DNA from: Strigamia acuminata
Lineage: Eukaryota; Arthropoda; Chilopoda; Geophilomorpha; Linotaeniidae
Assembly: GCA_949358305.1 (NCBI GenBank)
Contig: OX442324.1
Span: 4,160,001-4,224,000 of the forward strand
Reading direction: 5' to 3'
Length of the DNA: 64,000 nucleotides
The notes under the pieces were generated by a model. The model had not been told where the DNA came from. It did no database searches and saw only the letters and a list, made by a program, of their open reading frames with translations. Each line of letters opens with the position of its first letter. Position 1 is the stretch's first letter. Shown here one piece after another: positions 24,801-36,300 of the stretch. Made by a program: the position numbers and the translations under genes.

Positions 24801-27800
24801 CCGGAATGGCAACGGGTTCGTCAAATAACATCGGATATTTTTGCCGAGCTCCACATTCGTACGGCATTTCCTCGGTTTCGGTGATTAATTCGCCATCAGT
24901 TTCCTGGTCTCCGCCATCCAACCCAATATCAAACAACTAAAACAAAAAAAAAAAAAAAAATTACCACCTTTTCGCAACCATTTACATTAATATCGAACCT
25001 TAATTTTCCCTGTGTATTCTCCTCGACCTCCAAATAGTCCAAATCCACCCAAAAGAATATCGGTATCAGCCATAAATCGTATAGCCTCAATAGAATGTCC
25101 TGAATAACCCCATCCTCCACCATGACCTGTAAAAAAAAAAATACATGTCAAATTTCCATCTTAACGAGCGCGTAAAATATTATCGGCGCAAAAATCGTCA
25201 CCGCTACTCCATTTTCCGCGAAAAGTCAAAGTTTAAATTTTTACTTTGATTTTTTTTCCCTAACCTTGACCCCCCGCGAACCGAACCGAACCTTAACCGG
25301 TTTGTAAGCCTTTTTTAAGACATGTTAATCGGGGTCGCGGTGTATTGAGTCGCGGTAGATGCATGTTAATCGGGGTCACGGTATATCGAGTCGCGGTAGA
25401 TGCATGTTAATCGGGGTCACGGTATATCGAGTCGCGGTAGATACGCGTCACCTGTTATCGTACTTTCAAATCGACTGACTGCTGAGAAATCTTCTTTACT
25501 ATAAACGTGCGATACATCTTGTCGCGTACTGTCGTCTTCTTGTACGTGCAGATTTCGGTCCTGCGCTATGTTCAACGTGTCCAAGCAGCCAAGCAAATGC
25601 AAAGCTGCGTGCGAGCGAGTGACAGTACACGCATTGTGCACTGGCAACGCAAGTTCAGGGCTCAACACGTCCGGCATCGAAAAACACTCCGAATTGAACC
25701 GTTGAGCTTCAGAAGCGACCACGTTGTAGCAATTAATTTGATTGGTGTGTGGATTGTGTCTAAAATAAAATACAAAACAAATTATTGCAAAAAAATTATT
25801 CAAATTATTGGAGTGAGTTCAACTCACGCCCAGAGCACGTCGTAAATTGGATCCAAGCACGCGCTCTGATTGCTGAAATCAACGTGATTTGATTCCACAA
25901 AGCTTCGACAGTTTCCGTCGTTGCGATTAATTAGAAGACATTTGAATGAAGAATGTTCCGTGGTGCTAGGAATCAAGGCTGAAACACACAAATTACGTAA
26001 CTAATTACGAAAAACAAAATAAATTATTCAATACCTATGCACGTTTTATTTGCCACGATACTAGATCGTGCCAAAGTGTGAGCATTAATGAGAGATTCGT
26101 CCAATTTCAAGTAAGTCTGTTCTCCCGACGCACCGACCCAAGTTGCTCTTCGTCCGTGCTTCGGACCGATGTTTGGAATCAAACCCGGAACGGAAAACCA
26201 CGGCGACTCCCGGAAGTTCTTCTCCTTTATTTTCACCTCTTCGTTAACTGTGTTTGGTGCCGGACGACCCAACTGATTCTTCTGTTTCAACAAAAATGTA
26301 ATTTATTAATAAAAAAAATAAAAAAATAAAAAAAAAACTGATTCAAAAATTGCTTCAAATAACTCGACGTCTTACTTGACAACTGCCAAACGTGTACACT
26401 TGACCAGTAACAGTCAAGATCACTGTGTGGTTGCTTCCGGCTGCTACCTGTCCCGCTGGCATCGACAATTTCACCAACGTAGGTGTTCCCCTACAATTCA
26501 AATCGTCATTTGCGTACATTCGCCTCCAACACGAATAAATCGTCAAATTCAAACCTTAAAGTTAAATCTCCGAGTCCTAATTGGCCGTGTTGATTGCTTC
26601 CAAAAGTGTACACGTCACCATTTTGAAGCAACACAACAGTATGATGCAAACCACATGCGATTTGAGTAACTGAGACCTCACCGCAAACAGATACTCGAGC
26701 CGGTGCTAACGAAGTGACTTTACTCATATCGCGTTCTTGATCACTGCTAATTGCATCATCTAAATAAAGAAAAAACAAAAAACAAAATTAAATAAATACA
26801 AATCAAATAATAAACGAATAAATAACAAACCCAAGTTGGCAACAGCACCCTTTTCTTGTGGTCTGTCAAATTTAAGAGCTTTCGATTTCATTGCCTTCAC
26901 CGTGTGCTTACTCTTAAGCCGATGGCGTCGCTCATCTAATCGTCGAAGTTGATTTTGAAGGCGTTCTCCGTGTCGCCCTGCACGTCCAAAATGCATTTAA
27001 CAACTCACCAATCACAAGCAAAATTCTTTCTATTTTTTACCCTTAATAATCAGATCCAGACGAATCATGTCTCGCACTTTCATATTAAGCAGACCACCAG
27101 CAGATCCTTCGCCAATCGCAACATCAGCATCTTGATCCATGTTTTCACGAGCACACACGCGACAACACCCACAATCGGCGCATCCAGAATCACCAGAACC
27201 ACAACCACATGCCCTAATAAAACATTCATTTAATTAAGAGACAGAGAGAGAGAAAGGAGAGAGAACTCACAGTCCTGGGTTCCTGTCCGGCCGTCCATTA
27301 CTAATACATCCAGCTCCATAACCAGTGCATTCTCCACAAACCGTACAAACCATGCACTGATCATGTTTCCATTTATGTCTACCAGGTTGGCACATTATTT
27401 CCGAATCCTCCAATTCTAATGTTTCTTCTTCGCACTCTTCTTCGGCGGCTGTTGCCATAGCAACTGAAAAAAGACCTGCCCCTTTAAATAAGAACAAATC
27501 AATTATAGTGCGACCTCAACAAACGCTAAATTCAATAAATAAAAACAAACCCAAAACTTCTTTGCTGTGACTGGATGCAAAATCACGTCCACACTGTCCT
27601 TTGTTATTAATTCCAAACGAATATATCTTTCCCTCGTTGCTGAGAACAATCACGTGTGCCTTTCCAACAGCTACTTGAGTTGCGTGGACATCTTTCAAGT
27701 CTGTTACAACACCTAAAAATTGAAAAAAAAAAAAATTTAATTTAATTTAAATTTATTTTTTTACACAAATTTACCAGTCGAATGATCACAAAAAGCCGTG

Positions 27801-30532
27801 TCTTTTCCAAACATGTACACATCTCCGTCTTTAGTAACCAATGCGCTTGTGCCATTGTTACAAGCAGTGTAAACGATTTGCTGGCCATCCATTTTGATCA
27901 TTTTTTTGGGTTTTACAGCTTTGGGTTGTCGTCTTCCTTTGCTTTGATCACCGTCTTCACCTCGGCGAGCAGTGCCGACAAAGAACACGCCGCCATCTTC
28001 CGATACTAATAATGCGTGCAAGCTTTCGTGACCTGTTGAATGTTGAATGATCTTAGGTGATTTAGTAATGGCTAGTTCATTCCAACGATTTGAACTGGAA
28101 GCGCTTTGTTTTATGCCTAAACTTTGCTGTTTTCCAGAATACATAATCTAAAAAAAAACGAAAAACCCAACAACAACAATTAATGAAACTGCTCTCAATT
28201 ACACATTAAATTTACATTACTTTTCCGCTGTTTGTACGAATCAACATAAACTCTTTCCCCGCACAAACGAAGCCAGGTTCTTCGTCGAATCCCGTGCTTA
28301 TTGTATGAATATTGGTATCTTCATCGAAACTGGCGTGACCAAAAACGTCCAAACACTTTCTCGCCAGTTTTAATTGCAGTTCACTCAAACAAGACATGGT
28401 ATTTGTTGTCGGCGAAAACGTCCGAACTACAAAACTATCCTACAAAACCACGTAACAAGTTTTTCGTCAGTTAAATGTTCGTTCAATTTTTTTTTTACAT
28501 CTATTTTTACATCTTTCGCAGACGTGATGTGCCCAATAAACTCTCCGTCACTGAACATGACGTTTGGTCCCCAATCCTTTCCGTCCAATGCGTATAAATC
28601 AAACGGTTTAAGCGTTTCTTTATCAATCAAGTGAATTTCCGTGTTTTTTCTTGATGTGATTTTGAAAAACAGTTTATTCTGAAAAGTTTAAAATGTTTAA
28701 ATTACCATCTAAATCATAATTGTACGGGTAAATTGAATTAACGCTTACACTAGCAAACCCTAACCATCCTTTCTCGTTGGGAAAGAAATCCGGTGAGTTG
28801 GTAATAACTGTTCCTTTGATTGTATTTCCATACCCGGTTCCAATTTTATACAAACCGTTCGACGTATGAATGTATAGAAATCGGCCATCGCTTGCGATGG
28901 CGCTATTTGCCAAATCTTTCACCTCTAAAAAACGAAAACAGAAAATTATAATTAAATAAATAAATAAATAAATAAATAAATTAGGACATTTTTACCATCG
29001 AATATTCTGATAGGAAAACTGTCGATTAAACATTTCTTCAAAATTCCGTGCATCATCCAATTAGGTCGAAAACTCTTCCCCAATAGCACAGCATGAACAC
29101 TACGCTGCAGAGATGTCAAAATGCTGGGCATCTAGAAGAAAAGTTGAACAAACATGAATAAAACACTAAAAAAACACAAAAATAAAATTTATTTTTACTT
29201 CAATTTCTTCCAAGGAAAGTTTACTAGGACTCATAAGCACGGCACAAACCGCACTCAACAATTTCCCAGTGTCTCCACGAGCAACCACTAAACTTAGAAG
29301 GCAAGCACAAGCCAGAGAGGTCAGTTCACATTCACTGACGTCGGCTCCACGTGAAGTGACCAGAAACATCAAAAGATCGAACAGAGACTCTGCATTGATA
29401 AAATTAAAATAAATTAAAAATAAAATTCAACAAAAAAATTAATAAAAATCAGCAAAAAACAGTAAAAATCATCGAAAATCAACGAAAATCAGCAAAAATC
29501 AACAAAAAAAAATCATCGAAAATCAACAAAAAACATCGAAAATGATCAAAAATCAACAAAAAACATCGAAAATGATCAAAAATCAACAAAAAACATCGAA
29601 AATGATCAAAAATCAACAAAAAACATCGAAAATGATCAAAAATCAACAAAAAACATCGAAAATGATCAAAAATCAACAAAAAACATCGAAAATGATCAAA
29701 AATTAACAAAAATCATCGTTTTATTTCACCTATGGTATCGTTTGGTTCATTTTTAAGCCCTTCTGGTTGTTGTCCTTGCAGAGTGCCAAATAATGCATGA
29801 AGAGCTCTCGTACACAACGCTGGACACGAGTGTCTGCTCTCTCGAATCAACTCGAACACGGCGCACAATCCTATACCAACTATCTAATAAAAATCAAATC
29901 AAATTAAAATCAATTTAAACACAAACAAAACACAGTGAAAAAAGTCAAATTCTAATTTACTTTGGGAACTCTCATGTGCACAGATTTTCTCTGTTCTTCT
30001 TCATCTTCGCTGTCGCTGTCGGAGAAGCGACTGACATTCGCGGCCAGAAAAATTTGAGTTGCTTCTCGAATTTGTTTCTCCATAACAGATTGACGGACCC
30101 CACTATAAGCCGCAAATGTAGATGGATTTCCGAACATTTCAACGATCGGTGGCAATGACACAACGGCGTCTGAAACACCTTCATTCTAATTTCGGAAATT
30201 GTGAAAAAGAAAAAGATCAAAAGTCAAAAACTTGAATTTTTTATTTTGAATAATACTTTTCCACGTCTCTTCTCTTTCACTTTCGTTATTTTATTCTTTT
30301 TCTTCGACTTCTTCTTCTCTCCCTTTTTCCTAAAGATGAAAAAGAAAAACGTTCGATGGAACAAAACGATTACAATTCACCTATTTGTTAACATCAACCT
30401 GTTTAGTTCTGGTAGCGATCGAAACATTTCATGGAATTCCAGGCTTAACAGATCTCCGTTCAGCACAGAGCTTTGCTGTGAAGCCAAACTGCCGAGGCCC
30501 ATGCGTACGTTTTCCATGATCAAGGCAGCCAT
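12034..30532 (-). CDS. MYCBP2: PHR-family E3 ubiquitin ligase MYCBP2/Highwire/RPM-1, complete
   Basis: About 60 exons read from 30532 (ATG, with an in-frame TGA upstream) to the stop at 12036-12034. By my count they encode about 4,650 residues, close to the human length. Most introns are 50-100 nt, so about three quarters of the locus is coding. Order: basic N-terminus, RCC1-like repeats with a Cys-rich insert, two PHR domains, a filamin-type Ig module, two SH3b-like repeats, a Ser/Pro-rich linker, a zinc-binding region, a DOC/APC10 domain, a B-box-like finger, a RING and a tandem-cysteine domain. The protein ends [11 protein letters not shown], as in vertebrates. The family is known to regulate synapse formation, axon growth and axon degeneration through targets such as DLK/Wnd and NMNAT2, working with the F-box protein FBXO45/DFsn and with RAE1. 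No frameshift or missing domain was noticed. Confidence 0.95.
12920..13282 (-). other. MYCBP2: MYCBP2 RING-H2 domain, two exons
   Basis: Exons 13282-13097 and 13027-12920 encode a Cys-rich lead-in ([14 protein letters not shown]) followed by the [28 protein letters not shown] and FSLCPICK supply the paired Cys/His zinc ligands. The RING recruits the E2~ubiquitin that charges the downstream relay cysteine. Confidence 0.85.
13790..13918 (-). other. MYCBP2: MYCBP2 B-box-like zinc finger exon
   Basis: One exon encodes [20 protein letters not shown], then [16 protein letters not shown]. The Cys/His spacing is that of a B-box-like zinc finger and matches the corresponding vertebrate MYCBP2 segment. 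The next exon (from about 13727) carries the highly conserved [20 protein letters not shown] block. Confidence 0.75.
15310..15914 (-). other. MYCBP2: MYCBP2 DOC/APC10-like domain, two exons
   Basis: The exons encode [20 protein letters not shown], then a beta-rich stretch with [10 protein letters not shown] and SSVTFKSG. This is the Doc/APC10 jelly-roll signature found in this position in PHR ligases. It may help hold substrate or partner; that role is inferred. Confidence 0.75.
16793..16868. repeat. 20-bp A-rich tandem repeat in a MYCBP2 intron
   Basis: About three and a half copies of a 20-bp unit (poly-A followed by TAATAAAGC) fill most of the intron of about 100 nt. The reverse complement is T-rich and forms part of the polypyrimidine environment of this intron. 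Confidence 0.8.
16887..18592 (-). other. MYCBP2: largest MYCBP2 exon: linker and zinc-binding module
   Basis: This single exon of about 1.7 kb encodes the Ser/Lys-rich linker, the conserved [20 protein letters not shown] block, and a Cys/His/Gly-rich module at about 17690-17480 ([45 protein letters not shown]). These match the same blocks in vertebrate MYCBP2. It is more GC-rich than its surroundings, which explains the long antisense open frames; those are shadows. The following intron contains an A-rich 20-bp repeat. Confidence 0.8.
19640..20431 (-). other. MYCBP2: two SH3b-like repeats in MYCBP2
   Basis: Two successive segments have the bacterial-SH3-like pattern: [20 protein letters not shown]...GVWVRLG...EAWCLQYN, and [20 protein letters not shown]...GIWIKLD...EAWSLALT. 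Both sit after the filamin-type module and are split by short introns. The SH3b label is my reading of the motif; the segments themselves are conserved with vertebrate MYCBP2. Confidence 0.55.
20640..21235 (-). other. MYCBP2: MYCBP2 filamin-type Ig module
   Basis: The exons encode [20 protein letters not shown] at the start and [20 protein letters not shown] at the end. This is the pattern of a filamin/ABP280 repeat (a D-x-x-G turn followed by Y-x-x-x-[FW]-x-P). It corresponds to the filamin-like module of PHR ligases. Confidence 0.7.
22380..23219 (-). other. MYCBP2: MYCBP2 second PHR domain
   Basis: The exons encode [40 protein letters not shown] and [20 protein letters not shown]. This is the second of the two PHR beta-sandwich domains that define the family. 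Residues around the NHGG loop correspond to surfaces mutated in worm and fly alleles, from family knowledge. Confidence 0.85.
24480..25122 (-). other. MYCBP2: MYCBP2 first PHR domain
   Basis: Exons from 25122 downward encode [39 protein letters not shown], then [20 protein letters not shown] and [20 protein letters not shown]. These match the first PHR domain almost position by position. The preceding intron carries the 41-bp repeat at 25321-25443. Confidence 0.85.
25321..25443. repeat. three tandem 41-bp GC-richer repeats in a MYCBP2 intron
   Basis: Copies at 25321-25361, 25362-25402 and 25403-25443 each start CATGTTAATCGGGGTC and end near CGCGGTAGAT. Copies 2 and 3 are almost identical; copy 1 differs at a few bases. 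The array starts about 10 nt inside the intron from the exon donor at about 25453 (minus strand). Confidence 0.9.
26035..28148 (-). other. MYCBP2: MYCBP2 RCC1-like repeat region with Cys-rich insert
   Basis: At least five RCC1-type blades are visible: [69 protein letters not shown] and [12 protein letters not shown]. Between the third and fourth blades two exons (about 27484-27040) encode a Cys-rich stretch ([37 protein letters not shown]), also present in the vertebrate protein and probably zinc-binding. The RLD is implicated in regulating adenylate cyclase and KCC2 in vertebrate work. Confidence 0.85.
29521..29700. repeat. six identical 30-bp tandem repeats in a MYCBP2 intron
   Basis: Six copies without a single difference fill 180 bp of the intron between the exons ending at 29730 and starting at 29389. 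Degenerate copies extend left to about 29440. The unit length is a multiple of three and, on the gene strand, open in one frame as a repeated decapeptide ([10 protein letters not shown]). The surrounding splice sites show it is intronic. Confidence 0.95.
29730..30532 (-). other. MYCBP2: MYCBP2 N-terminal coding exons 1-4
   Basis: Exons 30532-30381, 30329-30257, about 30186-29966, and 29883-29730. Exon 1 starts [12 protein letters not shown]; an in-frame TGA lies upstream. Exon 2 is a short Lys-rich exon ([20 protein letters not shown]) matching the Lys-rich N-terminal segment of vertebrate MYCBP2. Exon 3 carries the acidic [13 protein letters not shown] run, and exon 4 the [15 protein letters not shown] helix. 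The phase is continuous across all junctions. Confidence 0.8.
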
Positions 30533-31887
30533 TTTTCCTTTCTGCCTTCTATTTGCAAAATTCCAGACTTCGATTTTCAATCTGCGTGCTCAGAGTTCTC
30601 TTAAATCTGGCCAAATCTAAACATTGATGAAGGATCGTGGTGAGTTTATTCGTGGCCACGGCATGTTTAAATGTCCGGTGTTAAAACTTGTTGGACTGAG
30701 AGTGTGGCGATTTGTAAAACCTGGAAGCAGTTCCGCTCGATAAGATTACACGGAATATATTTATATCTATGATGTTTATTAAGCGGAGAAAATAGATTAC
30801 TTCTATCATGTGATAGACTAGTTGTATGAGATAAAGAGTTTTTGAAATTCGAAATGCTAAGTACTTGCCGTGGTTTTACATTAACGTACTCGAGCGATTA
30901 AAAGTGTGTTATGAGTTTTGGGAATTTTTCGAGCATTATTCTATGACGTTTAGGACGGTGCTGCCACCTAGTATCATTTTGTTTAGCTTCCATTTTCAGG
31001 TTTTCTCCACAGATGGCGAGACGGGTGTAAAGAAATAATCACAACAAACTTTCGCAAATCTGCACGCACGTTTTAACTTTTTCTTGTAAACATTTTATTT
31101 GATATATTTATATATATATAAACATACAAAAACAACATTTTATACAACCATAATTTTATTTGCATAACATACAATACAAAAAAAATTTTAAAAAAAGATT
31201 TCGTTTTCTGACATCACCAAATCCTGTCTTTTCTCTTTTTTTTTTTTAAAGTAAAACTTAGTAAATGATTTACTGAGAAAAAAAAATTGTGTACCGTAAA
31301 TTAATTAATAATCAATATTGATAATATCAAGAAGAGATCAAAAATGGCAAATTTAAAAATAATTCAATAATCAATACACGAAAAATTTGATATATCACCT
31401 ACAATGACAAAATTCAAGTTTGTATGATTCATAACGTCTTTATAATAACTATCAATTTTGACCAAAAATCAAGAAAAAATTGAGAAAAAATCAAGAAAAA
31501 ATCAAGAAAAAAAATGGCATTAAAACTCAAAATGGCGTATTCAACAAATTAAAAACAAAGAACGGAGAGCAATGAATAAACAACTCTAAAAGGCCAAAAA
31601 TTGGAAATAATTAGAATAAAATTTTACTAAAATAATAATAATAATAATAATATTAATATTAATAATAATAATAATAATAATTAGTAATAATTAAGGTGAT
31701 ATATGGCTGTGTTCATATTTACAAATGAATTAATTATTTTTCATTCATTTTCATTTGATTTAAAAAAAAAAAAACATTTATTCATAACAAAATGGCGGAA
31801 GTAATGGAGGATTATTTTGTTTTTTTTATTCTTTAAAATGTCTTTGGTGCTTGTTTAGCCTCAACAATTTAGAAACGCAAAAAAATA

Positions 31888-31920
<33 letters not shown>

Positions 31921-32443
31921 CAAAACTGTAGCGTTTACTGTGACCATGAAGAAAATGGCGTATAAACCGAAAGCCTAGTGTGAATACGAGGGAGGGAAAT
32001 TTGAGACCGGAAGTGATAAATTCATTGTGATGACCGCAGCCAATCCCTTAAATGAGTTTGAACTCAGATTTGAGAAGCAAACATTTGTTCTTGATTTTGC
32101 AAATATTTGTCTTTAAAATCCTATAACAAAACAATCAGTGATATAACAATGGATCATTTTTAGTCCCTAAAAACAATTTAATCATTAACAAAAATGGCAT
32201 CGTGTCTACGAATATTCAATTTGAGCAATTAATTTTACAATATCAATCATCAATTTTAATTTTAAAAAAATAAAAAAAAATATAAAAAAAAAATAAAAAA
32301 AAACTACAATTATAAAAAAAGAAAAAGAAAAAAAATGGCGTCTACACACCTCTTAAAACTAACAATTAAGAGACATTTTAAACTGTAAATTACAAGATAA
32401 AAAAAAAAAAAAAAATTCCTCCCTCCATTAAATTTCCGCCATC
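30533..32443. other. intergenic region: MYCBP2 promoter side and mastermind 3' flank
   Basis: The first few hundred bases upstream of 30532 should contain the MYCBP2 5' UTR and promoter; no TATA box stands out. From about 31100 to 32443 the sequence is AT-rich with A-runs and is best read as the long 3' UTR or 3' flank of mastermind. It holds an (AAT)n tract at 31630-31690, a (TA)n tract at 31889-31913 and seven AAAATGGC motifs (separate entry). Confidence 0.5.
31341..32340 (+). promoter_or_regulatory. cluster of seven same-strand AAAATGGC motifs
   Basis: Copies begin near 31341, 31511, 31529, 31789, 31952, 32191 and 32332, all on the plus strand; four continue as GGCG and three as GGCA. In mastermind RNA they would read (C/T)GCCATTTT. 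They could be YY1/Pho-type DNA sites (core GCCAT) or repeated 3' UTR elements. Function is unproven. Confidence 0.4.
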
Positions 32444-33350
32444 TTACAACCCACCATCCAACATATAACTAGCGCCACCTGGAATCACCGAATCAAATGA
32501 ACTCAACAAATCCGTCGCATCACCAGCATCTGGTAAATTGTCCAACAAATCCAAATTGAAATCCACCGAGCCCCCTCCACCAGATGGCAGAAAATTGGAA
32601 TTGCCAACTCCCTGTTCAGGTCCCAAAGACCCCGACGAAGCCGCCATTTGCATATTGGCCGGATTCGAACTCCTTCTCATGTTAGGAATCGACTGAGGCC
32701 CACTTAACATCTGCGTTCCGGTCCTGCCGGGATTATTCCCGGCCATGTTTATCCGAACTTGCTGCTGCTGCATGGCCGACATTTGCATGCCGCCGCTCGT
32801 CGCCTGCATCGACGCGTAACTGGCAGCCATCATTGGCGCCCCGTTCCCGAAATCCGGGCCCCGGTTCTGTCCGGCTCCCGGCTGCATCATACCGGCCGCA
32901 CCGAATTTCTGTCCGTGCATCAACATCTGTCTCCACTCCTGATTATTCGGTCTCCGCTGACTGATGTTCAGTCCTTCCGGTCCCACATTCACGTTCGGCG
33001 GTCGCTGGCCCCTCATCAGAGCCGAACTGAACCCGGATCCCGGCCCGTTCGGCCCCTTATTCGGCATCCGACTCGCAGTGTTCGGACCGTTGAACCGGTT
33101 CGCGACCGGTTGACGAGGTACAGCGCCGGGCTGCATCAGCCGAGCGTTGGACATTTGTTGCATAGTTGGTCCTCCTCTCAGCGTGTTCACAGACCCGGCG
33201 TTCGGCCCCATGGCGCGGACATTTTGATTGTAGCTGTTGGGCAAACCCGCCATTTGCGCACCCATCGATTGCTGTTGTTGACCGACAACCGGCTGTTGCG
33301 GTTTGTATTCCGGTGGAGGTCGGTTCATAAATGCCATGTGGTGCTGTTGC

Positions 33351-33394
<44 letters not shown>

Positions 33395-36300
33395 CATTTG
33401 TTGGATTATTTTCTGTTTCTCGATCATCTGCTGCTGCTGCTGCCGCATCATTTGTTGTTGCTGCATCAGTTTCTGCCGCAAGTTCGGATCCATTTTATCG
33501 AAAGACGGCGTCGGCATTCTTCCGCTCGCATCCATGTTGGGCATGCCCGACTGATTACCTCGACCGGAAATTAATGGCTGATTAAAATTGACCGATTGTG
33601 ACTGCGAGATGGACATTTGAAATTGATCAGCAGGCGACTGATTGGGGAACCCGTACATTGATTGTTGCTGCGCCTGCGTGGACGACATGTCTTGCAGTTG
33701 GATGTGTTGACCTTGAGACACCTGAATAAGAAAAATAAAAATAAATAAATAAATAAATACAAATTTTATTTTAACCCTAAAAAAAATCTGATCATGTGAT
33801 TGGTTTCGTTGCGACGTCACAAAAGACCCACTATTTCATCACCATTGATAAGCTACGAAGCAGCGGTCAAGGTTTTTTCAACACATTGAATAAACCCAGC
33901 TTTTCATTGCACACAGACCCCAAACATGACACATGAGAAATGATAAACGAGTCTTATTTTTATACGCACTCGCACTACTTCAAATTCATTTCCACCATCG
34001 TCTGTTAATGATAAAAACACCCACAACTAACCCACATCGTCCCCTAGCAAGCACATTTACAATTTCCATTGACAAATGCGCGAATCCCAGGCAACAAGAA
34101 AACAACACGAAATATCAAAGATCCTCATTTATCACAAACTCTGCTGTAATTATAGCACAAACTTCTTCTCTGCGAACCGCGTATATACGTCTGTTTATTT
34201 TTTATATTTTTTATTTACAACTCGGGTAAATGAACCACAAATTTTCTCCATTTTGATGCCAGGACAATGGGTGATTTTTTTTTCTCCTTAGTAATTTGAA
34301 GGCGGTTTGATAAAATAATAAATAAAAAAAAAATATTTAAAAAAAAGTGTGGGAAATGTTTGTCCTGTTGCAGTTGTAGCCATTGTGTTAATTCGTGACC
34401 TTGCAACTAATTTGTTGGCCATTTACCTTATTCATTTCCTCCCGTCGAAATGTGCAAAATTATATGTAACCAAATGAAAAATGCTAATAAAATAATAATA
34501 ATAATAAATCTCATTTTGAATATGTGATTATATTTATTTATAAATAGCACCCGACAAGCCTCCATTTGTAATTTCCATCCTCTCTCTCTCTCTCTCTCTC
34601 TCTCCCTCCAACTTAATTTATGTTAATATTTAAGGAGCAGTTTGATATATAAAAATAAAGGCAGGCAACTCTCAATATCCCCAGACAGGAAACAGCATGA
34701 AAATCCAATTTGCAGTTCATTAAGCGACTGAGCACTCGTAACATTACGTCATAATCAAAATCACACAGCGATTCCTTCGCATGAATGAAACGATTTTTTC
34801 GAAATAATGGCTATTGTTATTTCAATCACACCACTTAAACCACTTAAAACGATCGATTCAAGCCAAACACAACACGTTTCTTCATCAAAAGTGAATCCCG
34901 ACACTCAGAAACCGAGCCCACAAACTTTTCAAGCGCGATTAAATATGTCCGCCGTTTGTGACAAGATGGCGGGAAACGAGCATCGCTCATTTCCGATTCG
35001 AAATGAATTCATTCATGAGCACAAAAAGGATAGTTTGTAAAGCCGTCTAATGAAATATTAAGGGAACAAAAGTAGCCAAACCAACTCAATTTCTAATTGG
35101 GTAATTATTCATCACGTGACTTGGAGCGTTGACCTCGAGTGGTTGACAAACTAATTTGTCATGTTGAATGTAACAGGAAACAAGGCAGGATCCACCGCAC
35201 AATAACATCTACTCTTGGTGCTGAAAATTTTATAAATCTTCTTTCCACATGTGAAAACAGACAAATTAAAACGTAAAGGGACAGCTTGTTTACACTGCGA
35301 GCGAATTTATTTCAACGGCCAGGCCTGACAATGATCTATTAGACCAAACATGTTTTAGTCACTAGAATAGAAAACTGTTTACAATTCGCCCCACTGTTAT
35401 TTCATCACAACATTTCCCATAGGATCATTAAATCACCTGCAATTAGTAATACTTAGTACGCTCGAGATTGTTGCGTCAATTACTTGGCCAAGTCCGATGA
35501 TACACAAACCACTGCAGCGTTACATTACAACCGAAATAAAACGCTCCATGTCATTAACCAACATATTTTTGGTCCAATTTCAGGTCATGAGATAGATGGA
35601 TGTTATCATAATTAAAGTTTTAAATTTCGATTAAAAATTCTATTTACATGCAATTTAAGCCCATAATTTTCTCATGAGCGTTAATGCGAAACATTAATTT
35701 GTGCTTTTCAGCTTTGTTGATTTCTGTGTGAATATTCCCGACGATAATATCGATAAAAATCAAATTCCAATATTTTCCTCCCAAAAAAACCCATAAAAAA
35801 CTCGATACATTTTACTCCCCGCGATGCGAGTGGCGACTCTATAGTGAGTAGTGACCGTGCGGTCTCCCGCACGAAATTCGCTATAAAAATGTATTATTAA
35901 ATAAACTAACACAATTTCTTGTTATTTATATCTCTTTTAACATTGTCATTTTGTTATTCGAGCATCTAATTCGTTCGTATAACGACATGTGCCCACTTTA
36001 ATCCGCCATTTTTTTCACCAACAGTCACGCGACCTTGGTTCGAGTGAGCCACCAATGATCCGCGCATGCGCCGCCAGTGCAATATACCAAATTGAATCGA
36101 GTATCGAGTTCGACCAATTCAACATTTTTATCACCAAATTCAATACATCACGTGATTGAAAATCGAGTATTTTGTTTTTCAGAAATGCGGACCCAACCCT
36201 AGCCTTATTAGCATTCTTGTCCGTGGGAAAACATCAGATGGGTGATCAATACAATTGTTAAATATTTCCAAGCTTAAGTCTTCAGTTTAAGCTGCTATAA

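Noticed and set aside
32759-33585. Plus-strand ORFs of 271, 83 and 84 codons
   Set aside because: They are the complement of the mastermind C-terminal exon, including its polyglutamine run read as Cys-, Leu- or Ala-runs.
34807-35040. 77-codon ATG frame antisense in mastermind intron 2
   Set aside because: Atypical composition, no splice or family support; similar reasoning applies to 41107-41340.
35818-35880. tRNA-like hairpins in a GC-rich patch
   Set aside because: No T-loop consensus and no cloverleaf could be drawn.
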